A stretch of 64,000 bases of DNA from Bacillota bacterium (GCA_021845645.1 JAJZVM010000018.1:11775-75774), one strand, 5' to 3'. Shown: positions 1 through 8,841, counted from the first letter of the stretch. Notes: a model not told the origin generated them from the sequence alone. Numbers and translations: made by a program.

Positions 1-192
1 CCATGGCCACGTCCGCACCCAGAATGCGATGACATCCGGCGGCTCCATCGAGAGGACTCCGCGGGTGTCGGGAAGGTAGTAGCCCGGTCTGGCACGCGCC
101 GGCAGCCACCAGGCGAGCAGCGCGAGAGCGGCGGCCGCCACCAGCGCTGCCGCGGTCCAGGCCAGGGCGCGCAAGTACTGTCCTGCGGCCAT
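1..192 (-). CDS. Membrane-anchored protein, N-terminal part only (runs off the window)
   Basis: Only the first 64 codons lie in the window; the gene continues past base 1. The ATG at 190-192 has a GGAGGTG ribosome binding site eight bases upstream on the minus strand, so the start is well supported. Residues about 9-30 form one very hydrophobic alanine/leucine segment ending in two tryptophans, either an N-terminal membrane anchor or an uncleaved signal. The following residues (GYYLPDTRGVLSMEPPDV) look like the start of an extracytoplasmic domain. I do not recognise the family. It is divergent from the fatty-acid cluster, and the two share the intergenic region 193-380. Confidence 0.6.
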   Translation of the reverse strand, partial: MAAGQYLRALAWTAAALVAAAALALLAWWLPARARPGYYLPDTRGVLSMEPPDVIAFWVRTWPW

Positions 193-300
193 ATCGGCAG
201 CACCTCCGACTAGAAGACTATTCCTGGATGCGAGGGAAGTCTACGGAATCCCGGGGGAGAGGGGACGCAGGATCCCGCACGGTCTTGGCGAACCTCCCGC

Positions 301-314
301 ACCAACCGGTCGGT
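301..314. promoter_or_regulatory. Candidate TetR-type operator upstream of the acyl-CoA ligase
   Basis: The bases ACCAACCGGTCGGT are a 14-bp palindrome with one mismatch from ACCGACCGGTCGGT. The site lies 67 bases before the ligase start codon. A second copy, also one mismatch away, precedes the acyl-CoA dehydrogenase at 2445-2458. TetR-family repressors of fatty-acid degradation commonly bind palindromes of this kind. That the TetR gene at 14851 is the cognate regulator is inference. Confidence 0.5.
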
Positions 315-380
315 CTGGCATCCTGCGGCTGTCCGGTGCCGCGGGCGCGGCCGGCCTCTCGCGCGGGGGAGGACGACGGG

Positions 381-1958
381 ATGAAGGTGCCACTGAACGT
401 GCGGCGGTTCCTCGATCACGCGGCCAGCATCTACGGCGACAAGATCGGCGTCATCGACCAGGACGGCCAGTGGACCTACCGGGAGTTCAAGGAGCGCGCG
501 TGGCGCCTCACGAACGCCCTCAAGGCGATGGGCGTCCAGGCGGGCGACCGGGTCGCGGTGCTTGGCTACAACAACCACCCTCTGCTCGAGGCCTACTACG
601 GCGTCGTGCAGTTCGGCGCGGTGCTCGTGCCGCTCAACATCCGGCTGACGCTCGAGGAGATCGCCTACATCGCCTCGGACTGCCAGCCCAAGGTGCTTCT
701 CTTCGACTCCGACTTCGAGGCATGGGCGGTCGAGTTGCGCACCCGCCTGCCCGGTCTCTCGCTCGTCGAGATCCGCATCGAGGGCGGCCACCAGGGCTAC
801 CAGGGCTACGAGGAGCTTTTGGCGCAGGGGTCGCCGGAGCCCCTTTTGGACATGGTGGACGAGGACAGCGTGGCGGAGATCTTCTACACCTCCGGCAGCA
901 CCGCCCGGCCGAAGGGCGTCGCCCTGACGCAGCGCAGCCTCTATCTGCACGCTCTGCAGTGCGGCTTCGGCATGGGCATCGACGACACGATGGTGCTGCT
1001 GCACACGATCCCGCTCTTCCACGTCAACGGCTGGGGCACGCCGCACTACGTCACGGCCCTTGGCGGCACGCACGTCATGCTGCGCCGCTTCATCCCCGCG
1101 CAGGTGCTGGAACTCGTGGAGCGCTACCGCGTGACCAACGCCGCCTTCGTCCCGACGATGGTCGGCATGCTGCTTTCGGAGCCGACCCGCGAGATCCGGG
1201 ACCTCTCGAGCCTGAGGCAGATGAACGTCGGCGGCGCGCCGTCGCCCTCGAGCTTCGTCGCGGCGAGCATGGCAGCGCTCGGCGGGGAGTATCTCGGCGG
1301 CTACGGTCTCTCGGAGAGTTCCCCCGTCGTCTCCGTCTCGCGCCTCAAGTCCAGCCTGCGCGACGCGCCCCGGGAACTGCAGGACCGCCTCAGGGGCTTC
1401 GCCGGCCTGCCGATGGTCGGGGTGGAGGTGCGCCTCGAGGGGCCGCTCGGCGAGGAGCTGCCCTGGGATGGGGAATCGGTCGGGGAGCTTCTGGTGCGGG
1501 CGGACAGCGTGATGCAAGGCTACTGGAACCTCCCGGAGGAGACGGAGGCCGCCCTGCGCGGCGGCTGGCTGCACACCGGGGACATGGCCTTCATCCACCC
1601 CGAGGGATACATCAAGATCGTCGACCGCAAGAAGGACATCATCATCTCCGGCGGCGAGAACATCAGTTCCACCGAGATCGAGGACGTGCTCTACGGTCAC
1701 CCGGCGGTGCGCGAGTGCGCGGTGGTGGGCCGGCCGGACGAGAAGTGGGGCGAGGTCGTGCACGCAGCGGTCTCCCTGAAGCCGGGCCTGGCGGCGGCGA
1801 CGCCCGAGGAGATCCTCGCGTATGTGCGCGGCCGGGTGGCGTCCTTCAAGGCGCCGCGCACGATCGAGATCTGGGACGATCTGCCGAAGACCGGCACGGG
1901 CAAGGTGCTCAAGACGGCCATCCGCAGCCGCCTGCGCCAGGAGGCGGAGGGGCGGTAG
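381..1958 (+). CDS. AMP-forming acyl-CoA synthetase (fatty acid-CoA ligase)
   Basis: It activates a carboxylic acid, probably a medium- or long-chain fatty acid, to its acyl-CoA through an acyl-adenylate. The 525-residue length is typical of the ANL superfamily. The P-loop-like signature YTSGSTARPKG, the GYGLSESSP motif, the LHTGD motif, the DRKKDIIISGGENIS hinge region and the C-terminal catalytic lysine region PKTGTGKVLK are all visible. The ATG at 381 is preferred over longer in-frame extensions because a GGGGGAGG site sits eight bases upstream. It leads the beta-oxidation cluster and has a palindromic operator candidate at 301-314. The exact chain length cannot be read from sequence. Confidence 0.9.
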   Translation: MKVPLNVRRFLDHAASIYGDKIGVIDQDGQWTYREFKERAWRLTNALKAMGVQAGDRVAVLGYNNHPLLEAYYGVVQFGAVLVPLNIRLTLEEIAYIASDCQPKVLLFDSDFEAWAVELRTRLPGLSLVEIRIEGGHQGYQGYEELLAQGSPEPLLDMVDEDSVAEIFYTSGSTARPKGVALTQRSLYLHALQCGFGMGIDDTMVLLHTIPLFHVNGWGTPHYVTALGGTHVMLRRFIPAQVLELVERYRVTNAAFVPTMVGMLLSEPTREIRDLSSLRQMNVGGAPSPSSFVAASMAALGGEYLGGYGLSESSPVVSVSRLKSSLRDAPRELQDRLRGFAGLPMVGVEVRLEGPLGEELPWDGESVGELLVRADSVMQGYWNLPEETEAALRGGWLHTGDMAFIHPEGYIKIVDRKKDIIISGGENISSTEIEDVLYGHPAVRECAVVGRPDEKWGEVVHAAVSLKPGLAAATPEEILAYVRGRVASFKAPRTIEIWDDLPKTGTGKVLKTAIRSRLRQEAEGR

Positions 1959-2036
1959 GCGGGAGGCCTTTTCTACCACGGCGGCAGGATCCTGGCCGCA
2001 CGCTCGCGAAGGCCATGGCAGCAGAGAAGAAGCGGG

Positions 2037-2402
2037 GTGGCCCTCTTGCCTTCGGACGATGACGAGATCTTCTCACCGGATGACGAGATCTCGTGGATGG
2101 CCCTGACGGCCGGCACCAAGGTGGTCACGAGCGACGGCAGGCACGTCGGCCACGTGACGCACGTGCTCGGCGACCTCTCCGAGGACGTGTTCGACGGCAT
2201 CGGCGTGAGCCATGGCCTGCTAGGGCAGGTGATGGTGCCGAGGCGCGCGATCGCGCGGATCACGCGCGCGGCCGTGCATCTCTCCGTTTCCGAGGCGGAA
2301 CTCGGCCAAGTCACGAAGGCCTACGCCGAGGAGCGCATCTACGACGCCAAGGAAGGGCGCAAGCCGCGCTGGAACCGCGAGGAGGACGACGAGCGGTTCT
2401 GA
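2037..2402 (+). CDS. PRC-barrel domain protein
   Basis: This is a small 121-residue acidic protein starting at a GTG with an AGAAGAAG purine stretch upstream. Residues about 24-95 fit a PRC-barrel-like beta fold (AGTKVVTSDGRHVGHV, then VMVPRRAIARIT), a domain found in photosynthetic reaction centre H subunits, RimM and many small stress-related proteins. The C-terminus is highly charged (NREEDDERF). It lies between the ligase and the acyl-CoA dehydrogenase, but the operator-like palindrome after it suggests the dehydrogenase has its own promoter. A metabolic role is not evident, and the start codon is uncertain. Confidence 0.6.
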   Translation: MALLPSDDDEIFSPDDEISWMALTAGTKVVTSDGRHVGHVTHVLGDLSEDVFDGIGVSHGLLGQVMVPRRAIARITRAAVHLSVSEAELGQVTKAYAEERIYDAKEGRKPRWNREEDDERF

Positions 2403-2444
2403 CGCTTGGGCGGACGCCCCGGCGTCCGTCTCCGCGTCCGGCAT

Positions 2445-2458
2445 ACCGACCGGTCGGC
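2445..2458. promoter_or_regulatory. Candidate TetR-type operator upstream of the acyl-CoA dehydrogenase
   Basis: ACCGACCGGTCGGC contains the perfect 12-bp palindrome CCGACCGGTCGG. It lies 40 bases before the acyl-CoA dehydrogenase start, in the short gap after the PRC-barrel gene. It matches the site at 301-314 closely, suggesting joint control of both transcription units by one dimeric repressor. Binding is inferred. Confidence 0.55.
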
Positions 2459-2498
2459 TTGCTCCCCTGATCCGAACGCGACGAGGAGGGCCCAAGGG

Positions 2499-3671
2499 AT
2501 GGATTTTCGCCTCTCGCCCGAAGAGAAGCTGATCCTCGAGACGGTGCGCACGTTTGTGGACACGGAGCTGATGCCGCTCGAACGGGATCTCCAGCAGGCG
2601 GAGCTCGAAGGGCGCGGCGGGGACTTCCCCGACGACGGGACCTTGCGCCGCCTGCAGGGGAGGGCGCGCGATCTCGGGCTCTGGGCGCTCCAGGTGCCGG
2701 AAGAGTACGGGGGCCTCGGCCTCGGCCAGCAGCTCATGGCACTGATCACGATGGAGGTCCACCGCTGCCTCGTGCCGTTCCAGTTCGGCGGCGGCGCGGA
2801 CAACATCCTCTTCGCGGGCACGGAGGAGCAAAGGCGCGCGTATCTCCTGCCGACCATCGCCGGCGAGCGGCGCTCCTGCTTCGCCTTGACGGAACCGACG
2901 GCGGGCTCCGACGCGACGAACATCCGCCTGCAGGCCGTCCCCGACGGCGACGACTTCGTCCTTACGGGCGAGAAGATCTTCATCACGGGCGGCAGCGAGG
3001 CGGACTACGCCATCGTCTTCGCCGTCACCGACCGCGAGAAGGGATCGCGCGGCGGAATCACCTGCTTTCTCGTGGACCGCTCGATGGGCTTCACCTCGCG
3101 TCCCATCCAGACGATGGGCGCGTGGTCTCCCGCGCGCCTCACGTTCGACGGCGTGCGGGTGCCGCGGCGCAACGTGCTGGGGGAAATGGGGAGGGGCTTC
3201 GAACTCGCCATGCGCTGGATCGTCAACGGCCGCGTGATCATCCCCGCGCGGGCGGTCGGGAGGGCGCAGCGCCTCCTCGAGATGGGCGTCGACTACGCCC
3301 GGCAGCGCGTCGCGTTCGGACACCCGATCGGCGACTACCAGGCGATCCAGTGGATGCTCGCCGATTCCGAGGTGGAGATCGAGGCGGCCCGCTGGCTTGT
3401 CATGCACGCCGCCTGGCTGCAGGACGAGGGCATCGACAACCGCCACGAGGCGTCGATCGCCAAGCTGCACGGCGCGCAGATGGTGAACCGCGTCGCGGAC
3501 CGCGTGCTGCAGATCCACGGCGGCATGGGCTACACGAGGGAGCTGCCGATCGAGCGCGTCCTGCGTGACGTGCGCGTCTTCCGCATCTACGAGGGGACCG
3601 ACGAGATCCAGAAGCGCACGATCGCGAAGGATCTCCTGCGGGGCACGGCCGGACTCGGACGCTGGGAGTAG
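2499..3671 (+). CDS. Acyl-CoA dehydrogenase
   Basis: This flavoprotein introduces the trans-2 double bond into acyl-CoA and passes electrons to ETF, which is encoded downstream. The 390-residue length is canonical. Visible features include the FAD/substrate segment CFALTEPTAGSDA, the GEKIFITGG strand and the C-terminal signature ERVLRDVRVFRIYEGTDEIQ, with the conserved glutamate of YEGT in the position used as catalytic base in many family members. The ATG at 2499 follows GAGGAGGG at a good distance; an in-frame extension upstream runs through the operator-like palindrome and is unlikely to be coding. Substrate length cannot be assigned. Confidence 0.92.
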   Translation: MDFRLSPEEKLILETVRTFVDTELMPLERDLQQAELEGRGGDFPDDGTLRRLQGRARDLGLWALQVPEEYGGLGLGQQLMALITMEVHRCLVPFQFGGGADNILFAGTEEQRRAYLLPTIAGERRSCFALTEPTAGSDATNIRLQAVPDGDDFVLTGEKIFITGGSEADYAIVFAVTDREKGSRGGITCFLVDRSMGFTSRPIQTMGAWSPARLTFDGVRVPRRNVLGEMGRGFELAMRWIVNGRVIIPARAVGRAQRLLEMGVDYARQRVAFGHPIGDYQAIQWMLADSEVEIEAARWLVMHAAWLQDEGIDNRHEASIAKLHGAQMVNRVADRVLQIHGGMGYTRELPIERVLRDVRVFRIYEGTDEIQKRTIAKDLLRGTAGLGRWE

Positions 3672-3685
3672 GGGGGCTCGGACGC

Positions 3686-4093
3686 ATGGTCGACCGCTCG
3701 CTGATCGGGCGCAGGTCGGAGGTCGAGGTCCACGAGGTGGAGCGCGGGGCGATCCGGCGCTTCGCGGCTGCGATCGGTGACGAGGCGCCCCTGCATCGCC
3801 AGGGCGAGATCGCGCCGCCCACCTTCCCGACGACCATGCGCGGAGAGATTCCAGGGCTCGAGCTCGACAAGAAGCGGATCCTGCACGCCGGCGAGGAGTA
3901 CCGGTACCGCCGGCCCCTGCGGGCGGGCGACGTCCTGCGCGTCGTCAGGCGGGTTGAGGATGTCTATGAGAAGCGGGGCAGCCTCGGCCCGATGACCTTC
4001 ATCGTACTGGCGGCAGAGGGCCGGGACCCCTCTGGGGAGATCGTCTACGAGAGCCGCACGACCATCATTTACCGTCAGGAGGCGGAGGTATGA
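3686..4093 (+). CDS. MaoC-like dehydratase, N-terminal-type hot-dog subunit
   Basis: This 135-residue single hot-dog protein resembles the FAS1-like or MaoC_dehydrat_N half of 2-enoyl-CoA hydratases (starts VDRSLIGRRSEVEVHEVERG; later EYRYRRPLRAGDVL and FIVLAAEGRDPSGE). Such proteins normally pair with a catalytic MaoC partner, and here the partner begins inside this gene's stop codon. The pair probably forms a heteromeric enoyl-CoA hydratase acting after the acyl-CoA dehydrogenase. The hydratase-2 H-x-G motif is absent from this subunit, which fits a substrate-binding, non-catalytic half. Confidence 0.8.
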   Translation: MVDRSLIGRRSEVEVHEVERGAIRRFAAAIGDEAPLHRQGEIAPPTFPTTMRGEIPGLELDKKRILHAGEEYRYRRPLRAGDVLRVVRRVEDVYEKRGSLGPMTFIVLAAEGRDPSGEIVYESRTTIIYRQEAEV

Positions 4094-4500
4094 GGAGCCT
4101 GCCGCAGGCGGGCGAGGAGATCCCGTGCCTCGAGAAGGAGCCGATCGGGAAGCTGCAGCTGCTGCACTACGCCGGCGCCTCTGGCGACGACAACCTGATC
4201 CACGTCGACATGGAGACGGCCAGGGCCGCAGGGCTCGAAGGCGTGATCGCCCACGGCATGCTCTCGATGGGCTTTCTCGGCCAGCTCCTCACGGACTGGG
4301 CCGGCGCCGGGACGGTGCGCTCCATCACGGTGCGCTTCTCGCGCATGGTGCGCCTTGGCGACCGCCTGACCTGCCGCGGCGTTGTGCGGGAGGTGCAGGA
4401 GGAGGCGGGAGGCGCGCTGGTCCGCCTCCTCGTCTACGCGGAGAACCAGGCCGGCGAGCAGGTGACGGAAGGCGACGCGGAGGTCTTCCTCCAGGACTGA
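4090..4500 (+). CDS. MaoC-like dehydratase, catalytic hot-dog subunit
   Basis: This is a 136-residue MaoC/hydratase-2 protein. The hydratase-2 signature is present: DDNLIHVDMETARAAGL followed by GVIAHGMLSMGF, giving the Asp-x4-His dyad and the conserved glycines. It would hydrate trans-2-enoyl-CoA to 3-hydroxyacyl-CoA. The ATG overlaps the stop of the preceding MaoC-N gene in an ATGA junction, indicating translational coupling and probably a 1:1 complex. The 3R stereochemistry expected of hydratase-2 proteins matches an SDR-type rather than a FadB-type hydroxyacyl-CoA dehydrogenase downstream. Confidence 0.87.
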   Translation: MRSLPQAGEEIPCLEKEPIGKLQLLHYAGASGDDNLIHVDMETARAAGLEGVIAHGMLSMGFLGQLLTDWAGAGTVRSITVRFSRMVRLGDRLTCRGVVREVQEEAGGALVRLLVYAENQAGEQVTEGDAEVFLQD

Positions 4501-4526
4501 GATCGGACGCCTAGGGAGGGCTTTGC

Positions 4527-5279
4527 ATGGGTCAAAGAGTGGCGATCGTGACGGGCGGCGGGCGCGGCATCGGCGCTGCGACGGCGAGGATTCTCGCGGC
4601 GCGGGGCGATCGCGTGGCGGTGACGGACCTCGACCGCGCTCCGGCCGAGGAGACGGCCGCGGCGATCCGCGCGGCGGGCGGCGAGGCGATCGCGATCGCC
4701 TGCGACGTGTCGCGCCGGGCGGACGTCGAAGGGGCGGTCGGGCGGGCGGTGGAGACCTACGGCCAGCTCGACGTGCTCGTGGCCTGCGCTGGGCTGACGC
4801 GCGACAATCTCCTCCACAAGATGACGGACGAGGACTGGGACATCGTCGTCGCGACGCATCTCAAGGGGAGTTTTCTCATGGCGCAGGCGGCCCAGGGCCA
4901 CATGGTGGGGCGCCGCTACGGCAAGATCGTGCTCACGTCCTCCACCTCGGCGCTCGGCAACCGCGGCCAAGCCAACTACGCGGCCGTCAAGGCGGGCATC
5001 CAGGGACTGACGCGGACGCTTGCGATCGAGCTCGGACCCTTCGGCATCAACGTCAACGCCGTGGCGCCGGGCTTCATCGAGACCCGGATGACGCGCGCGA
5101 CGGCCGAGCGGATCGGCGTCGACTACGAGGCGATGAAGGAGCACGCCGCGAAGGAGATCCCCTTGCGGCGCGTGGGCCAGCCCGAGGACGTCGGGCACGT
5201 CGTCGCGTTCCTCTGCAGCGACGAGGCGAGCTTCGTCTCGGGGCAGATCATCTACGTGGCCGGCGGGCCGCGCGGCTAG
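4527..5279 (+). CDS. SDR-family 3-hydroxyacyl-CoA/3-oxoacyl reductase (FabG-like)
   Basis: This classical short-chain dehydrogenase of 250 residues has the cofactor motif TGGGRGIG, the LVACAG strand (NNAG variant), a catalytic serine in TSSTSALG and the YAAVK active-site motif. It ends with the usual FVSGQIIYVAGG segment. AGGGAGGG precedes the ATG. In this cluster it most likely oxidises 3-hydroxyacyl-CoA to 3-oxoacyl-CoA between the MaoC hydratase and the thiolase. FabG-like sequences are hard to separate from biosynthetic reductases, so the direction is inferred from neighbours. Confidence 0.88.
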   Translation: MGQRVAIVTGGGRGIGAATARILAARGDRVAVTDLDRAPAEETAAAIRAAGGEAIAIACDVSRRADVEGAVGRAVETYGQLDVLVACAGLTRDNLLHKMTDEDWDIVVATHLKGSFLMAQAAQGHMVGRRYGKIVLTSSTSALGNRGQANYAAVKAGIQGLTRTLAIELGPFGINVNAVAPGFIETRMTRATAERIGVDYEAMKEHAAKEIPLRRVGQPEDVGHVVAFLCSDEASFVSGQIIYVAGGPRG

Positions 5280-5289
5280 GGGGCGGCGG

Positions 5290-6081
5290 ATGCACCTCGT
5301 CGTCCTCTTGAAGCGCGTGCTCGACCCCGAGATCCCGCAGAGCGCCTTCTCGCTCGATCCGGAGCGCAAGGAGCCGACCGTCCTGCGCCACCCGTTCGTC
5401 CTCAGCGTCTTCGACGGCAACGCGCTCGAACTCGCCCTCAGGCTGCGCGACGCGCGGGCCGATGCGCGCGTCACGGCGCTCACCTTCGGGCCGAGGGCGG
5501 CGGAGGACGTGCTGCGCAAGGCCCTGGCCCTCCAGGTCGACGAGGCCGTGCACCTTCTCGGCGACGAAACCGGCCTGCCGGCGGGACGCAAGGCCCGGGT
5601 GCTGGCGGCGGCGATCCGCCGGCTGCCGCCGGCGGACCTCGTGCTCTGCGGCCGCCAGGCCGCCGACTGGGAGGCGGGCCAGCTCGGTGGCATGCTGGCC
5701 GAGGCTCTGGGGTGCCCCTGCCTGCCGTTCGTCTCCGGCCTCAGCCTTGCGCCGGGCGGTTTCGAGGCGGTCCAGCAGGTGGAGAGCGGGCAGGCCGTCT
5801 ACCGCCTGCCAGGCCCTGCCGTCCTGACCGTGACGAACGATCCCGGCAACGTGCTACGCCCCGCCAGGATCAAGGACGTGATGGCGGCCCGCGGGCGCGA
5901 GCTTACGACGATCCCGCTCGAAGAGCTGCTGCCGGGAACAAAGAGCGACGAGGCCCGTGTGGAGACGCTCGACCTGCGCCTGCCGGCACCCAGGCGGCGG
6001 GCGGAGATCCTGGACGGAGGCGGTGCGGCGGGGACCGCCGCCCTGCTCGCGCGGCGGCTGCGGGAGCTTGGCGCCGTCTGA
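5290..6081 (+). CDS. etfB: Electron transfer flavoprotein, beta subunit
   Basis: At 263 residues it matches EtfB. The N-terminal VVLLKRVLDPEIP strand, the LALRLRDARADARVTALTFGP segment, the adenine-nucleotide region LVLCGRQAADWEAGQ and the AIRRLPPADLV core fit the ETF beta fold. Together with EtfA it accepts electrons from acyl-CoA dehydrogenases and delivers them to a quinone reductase. It starts ten bases after the SDR stop and ends in a TGATG overlap region with EtfA, so the two are co-translated. Confidence 0.92.
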   Translation: MHLVVLLKRVLDPEIPQSAFSLDPERKEPTVLRHPFVLSVFDGNALELALRLRDARADARVTALTFGPRAAEDVLRKALALQVDEAVHLLGDETGLPAGRKARVLAAAIRRLPPADLVLCGRQAADWEAGQLGGMLAEALGCPCLPFVSGLSLAPGGFEAVQQVESGQAVYRLPGPAVLTVTNDPGNVLRPARIKDVMAARGRELTTIPLEELLPGTKSDEARVETLDLRLPAPRRRAEILDGGGAAGTAALLARRLRELGAV

Positions 6082-6095
6082 TGGGAGGGGAACCC

Positions 6096-7079
6096 TTGAC
6101 GAACATCGTGACGGCCGTCTGGGCCTGGGGCGGCCGCGTTTCCGCGGCAGCCAGAGACCTGGTGCAGTCCGCGGGCACGCTCGCGGCCGAAACGGGCGGG
6201 GAACTCGGGGTCCTGGCGCTCGGCACCGGCGCGCAGATCGCGGCGGACACCTTGCGGGCGGCCGGCGCGGACGTGGTGCTGACCTGCGAGGAGGAAGCGC
6301 TCGACACGGCTCCGGGCGAGGCGGGCCTTGCGGCGCTCGTCGCCGGGTGCGAAGTCTTGCGGCCGTCCCTTGTGCTGCTCCCCGCCGACAGCCTCGGACG
6401 CGACTGGGCGCCGCGCCTCGGCTACCGCCTTGGCGCAGGGCTCGTCACGGAGGTGACGGACTGGTCGCTGGAGGAGGGCCGGCCGGTCTTTCAGCGGCTC
6501 GTCTTCGGCGGCAAGGCCATCGCGACCATGACGGTGGCGGGCGGGCCGGCCATCGCCACCGTGCGCCCCGGCGCAGGCCGGCGGGACGAGCCGCCGCGGG
6601 CCGGTCGGGGGGAGGCGCGGGATCTCGGCCTCGCCATCGAGGCATGGCCGAGTTGGCCGCGGCTCTTGCGGCGCCAGACCGAGGAACGCCAGGGGCCGGG
6701 CCTCGAGGAGGCGAGGGCGATCGTCTCCGGCGGGAGGGGCCTCGGCGGTCCGGAGGGCTTCGAGCCGCTCGGGGAACTCGCCCTCACGCTCGGTGGAGCG
6801 GTCGGGGCGTCGCGGGCGGCCGTGGACGAGGGCTGGGCCCCGCCCACCTGGCAGATCGGCCAGACCGGCAAGACGGTGGCGCCGGATCTCTACGTCGCGG
6901 TCGGGATCTCGGGGGCGAGCCAGCATCTTGTCGGCTGCTCGCGCGCCAAGACGATCGTCGCGATCAACCGGGATCCCGAAGCTCCCATCTTCGACTACGC
7001 CAGGCTCGGCGTCGTCGGCGACTGGCGGGAGGTCTTGCCGGCCCTGACAGTGGCCCTGAAGGAGATGCTTGCGGATTGA
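6096..7079 (+). CDS. etfA: Electron transfer flavoprotein, alpha subunit
   Basis: The C-terminal FAD domain is unmistakable: QIGQTGKTVAPDLYVAVG, then GASQHLVGCSRAKTIVAINR and FDYARLGVVGDW. I chose TTG 6096 because GGGAGGGG ends five bases before it; ATG 6081, overlapping the EtfB stop, is the alternative and adds five residues. The protein has 327 residues, normal for EtfA. It forms the ETF heterodimer with EtfB and carries the redox-active FAD. Its place inside the beta-oxidation cluster points to electron collection from the dehydrogenase at 2499. Confidence 0.93.
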   Translation: MTNIVTAVWAWGGRVSAAARDLVQSAGTLAAETGGELGVLALGTGAQIAADTLRAAGADVVLTCEEEALDTAPGEAGLAALVAGCEVLRPSLVLLPADSLGRDWAPRLGYRLGAGLVTEVTDWSLEEGRPVFQRLVFGGKAIATMTVAGGPAIATVRPGAGRRDEPPRAGRGEARDLGLAIEAWPSWPRLLRRQTEERQGPGLEEARAIVSGGRGLGGPEGFEPLGELALTLGGAVGASRAAVDEGWAPPTWQIGQTGKTVAPDLYVAVGISGASQHLVGCSRAKTIVAINRDPEAPIFDYARLGVVGDWREVLPALTVALKEMLAD

Positions 7080-7093
7080 TCCTGGAGGAGACG

Positions 7094-8032
7094 GTGGCCG
7101 AGAACGCGTGGCGGCTTGAGGATGGACTCTACCGCATCCTGCTGCCGATGCAGTGGTCCGTGCCGTTCGTCAGCGTCTACCTGGTGGAGAGCCGGGGGCA
7201 GAGGATGCTGATCGACGTCGGCATCAACGCGGAGACAAGTCTTCGAGCGCTCGGACGGGCGCTCAAGGCGATCGGCGTGCCGGACGGCGCCCTCGACCTC
7301 CTGCTGCTGACGCATCGCCACCCGGACCACGCCGGCGGCGCGGCGGCCGTGCGGCGGCGCTGGGGCGGGCAGGTCCTGCTCCATCCCGCGGATCTCGCGC
7401 CGCGCGCCGGGGGAGAACGCGAGGCCGCCACATGGGCGGCGGAGCAAGGTGTGCCGGAGCAGGTCATCCGGGAGTTCGCCGGCTTCAAGCCGAACGGCGG
7501 CATCGAGCTCGGCGACGCCGTGACGCCGCTCGATGCCAGTCGGGCGATCCGCGTCGGCGACCTGAGTTTCGAGGTGGTGGAGGTGCCGGGCCATTGCCCG
7601 GGCCAGGTGATGCTCTTCGAGCGCAGCCGCGGCTGGCTGTTCTCCGCCGACCAGGTGGTGGAGCCTGAGGCGCCCAACGTCTGGATGAGCCCCGGGGTGA
7701 CGGGCGATCCCCTGGGCGGATACCTCGCGAGCCTGCGCCGCACCAGGGAGATCGAGGCGAAACTCGTGCTGCCGAGCCACGGCGTGCCGCTGCGCGAGGG
7801 GCTTAGGGAGTTCGTCGCGCGGCAGCTGCGCTTTCAGGAGGAGTTCCTCGGGCGTACCCTCGCGGCGCTGCCGCCGGAGGGCCTCTCCACCTGGCAGGTG
7901 GCCCGGCGGCTGGCGCCACATCGCCAGGACCCCTCGGCGCTCGCGGAGACGCTCGCGGCGCTCAGCCGCCTGGAGGCCACGGGGATGGCGCATCGCGGAG
8001 CGGACGGTCTCTGGACCGCGGCGGCTTCGTAA
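7094..8032 (+). CDS. Metallo-beta-lactamase-fold hydrolase
   Basis: The protein has 312 residues with the zinc-binding [10 protein letters not shown] motif (HxHxDH), later metal ligands in [10 protein letters not shown] and FSADQVV, and a C-terminal conserved [12 protein letters not shown]-terminal stretch of about 65 residues resembles the winged-helix tail of the lactamase/glyoxalase II-like enzymes related to LACTB2. GGAGG lies five bases before the GTG start. Within a beta-oxidation operon it could be an acyl-CoA or lactone hydrolase; the sequence does not settle this. It begins 15 bases after EtfA. Confidence 0.82.
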   Translation: MAENAWRLEDGLYRILLPMQWSVPFVSVYLVESRGQRMLIDVGINAETSLRALGRALKAIGVPDGALDLLLLTHRHPDHAGGAAAVRRRWGGQVLLHPADLAPRAGGEREAATWAAEQGVPEQVIREFAGFKPNGGIELGDAVTPLDASRAIRVGDLSFEVVEVPGHCPGQVMLFERSRGWLFSADQVVEPEAPNVWMSPGVTGDPLGGYLASLRRTREIEAKLVLPSHGVPLREGLREFVARQLRFQEEFLGRTLAALPPEGLSTWQVARRLAPHRQDPSALAETLAALSRLEATGMAHRGADGLWTAAAS

Positions 8033-8058
8033 GGGCGATGGCGGAGGAGGCGGCAACG

Positions 8059-8841
8059 ATGGGCGAAGGCGGACTCGACGAACTCTTCAGCCTCAAAGGG
8101 AAGGTGGCCCTCGTCACCGGTGGATCGCGCGGTATCGGGCTCGAACTGGCCGAGGGTCTCGGCGAGGCAGGGGCCCGTCTCGTGATCACCGCGAGGCGCG
8201 AGGAGTTTCTGCGCGAGGCCGAGGCATCCCTGAGGGCCCGCGGCATCGAGGTGGCCGCGATGCTTGGATCGGTGGCGGAGGAGGCGGACGTCCGGCGCTG
8301 GCTCGATCAGACCATCGCCATCTATGGGCGCATCGACATCCTCGTGAACAACGCCGGCATCAGTTGGGGCGCGCCGACGCTCGAGATGCCGTTCGAGCGC
8401 TGGCGCCAGGTGATGGAGACGAACGTCGACGGCACCTGGCGCCTGACGCAGGCCGTCTGCCGGCAGATGGTGGCCCAAGGCGACGGGGGGCGCATCATCA
8501 ACGTCGCCTCGATCGCCGGGCTCGCCGGTGGCCGTCCGGACGAACTCTCGGCGATCGGCTACTCGGTCTCGAAGGCGGGCGTCATCGGCCTGACGCGCAC
8601 GCTCGCGACGCACATGGCCCCGTACGGCATCCTCGTGAACGCGATCTGCCCCGGGTTCTTTCCGACACGCATGACGCGCGGCATCCTGCAGGAGGCGGAG
8701 GCGATCATCGCCCAGCGCACGCCGATGGGACGCATCGGCCGGCCGGGGGAACTCAAGGGTCTCGCCGTCTTCCTGGCCGCACCCGCGAGTTCCTACATCA
8801 CCGGCCAGGCCATCGCCGTCGACGGCGGCGCCACGGCCTGA
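8059..8841 (+). CDS. SDR-family oxidoreductase
   Basis: This second classical SDR of the cluster has 260 residues, with [15 protein letters not shown], a catalytic serine in [10 protein letters not shown], and YSVSK. ATG 8059 is preferred over ATG 8038 because GGAGGAGG ends eight bases before it. Having two SDRs in one cluster suggests different chain lengths or stereoisomers, or one working on a branched or cyclic intermediate. It is immediately followed by the thiolase gene, supporting a role as 3-hydroxyacyl-CoA dehydrogenase. Confidence 0.87.
   Translation: MGEGGLDELFSLKGKVALVTGGSRGIGLELAEGLGEAGARLVITARREEFLREAEASLRARGIEVAAMLGSVAEEADVRRWLDQTIAIYGRIDILVNNAGISWGAPTLEMPFERWRQVMETNVDGTWRLTQAVCRQMVAQGDGGRIINVASIAGLAGGRPDELSAIGYSVSKAGVIGLTRTLATHMAPYGILVNAICPGFFPTRMTRGILQEAEAIIAQRTPMGRIGRPGELKGLAVFLAAPASSYITGQAIAVDGGATA

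Noticed and set aside
210..1979. Long minus-strand open frame opposite the acyl-CoA ligase
   Set aside because: It is arginine/histidine-rich with no fold pattern and mirrors the high-GC codon bias of the real ligase gene on the plus strand.
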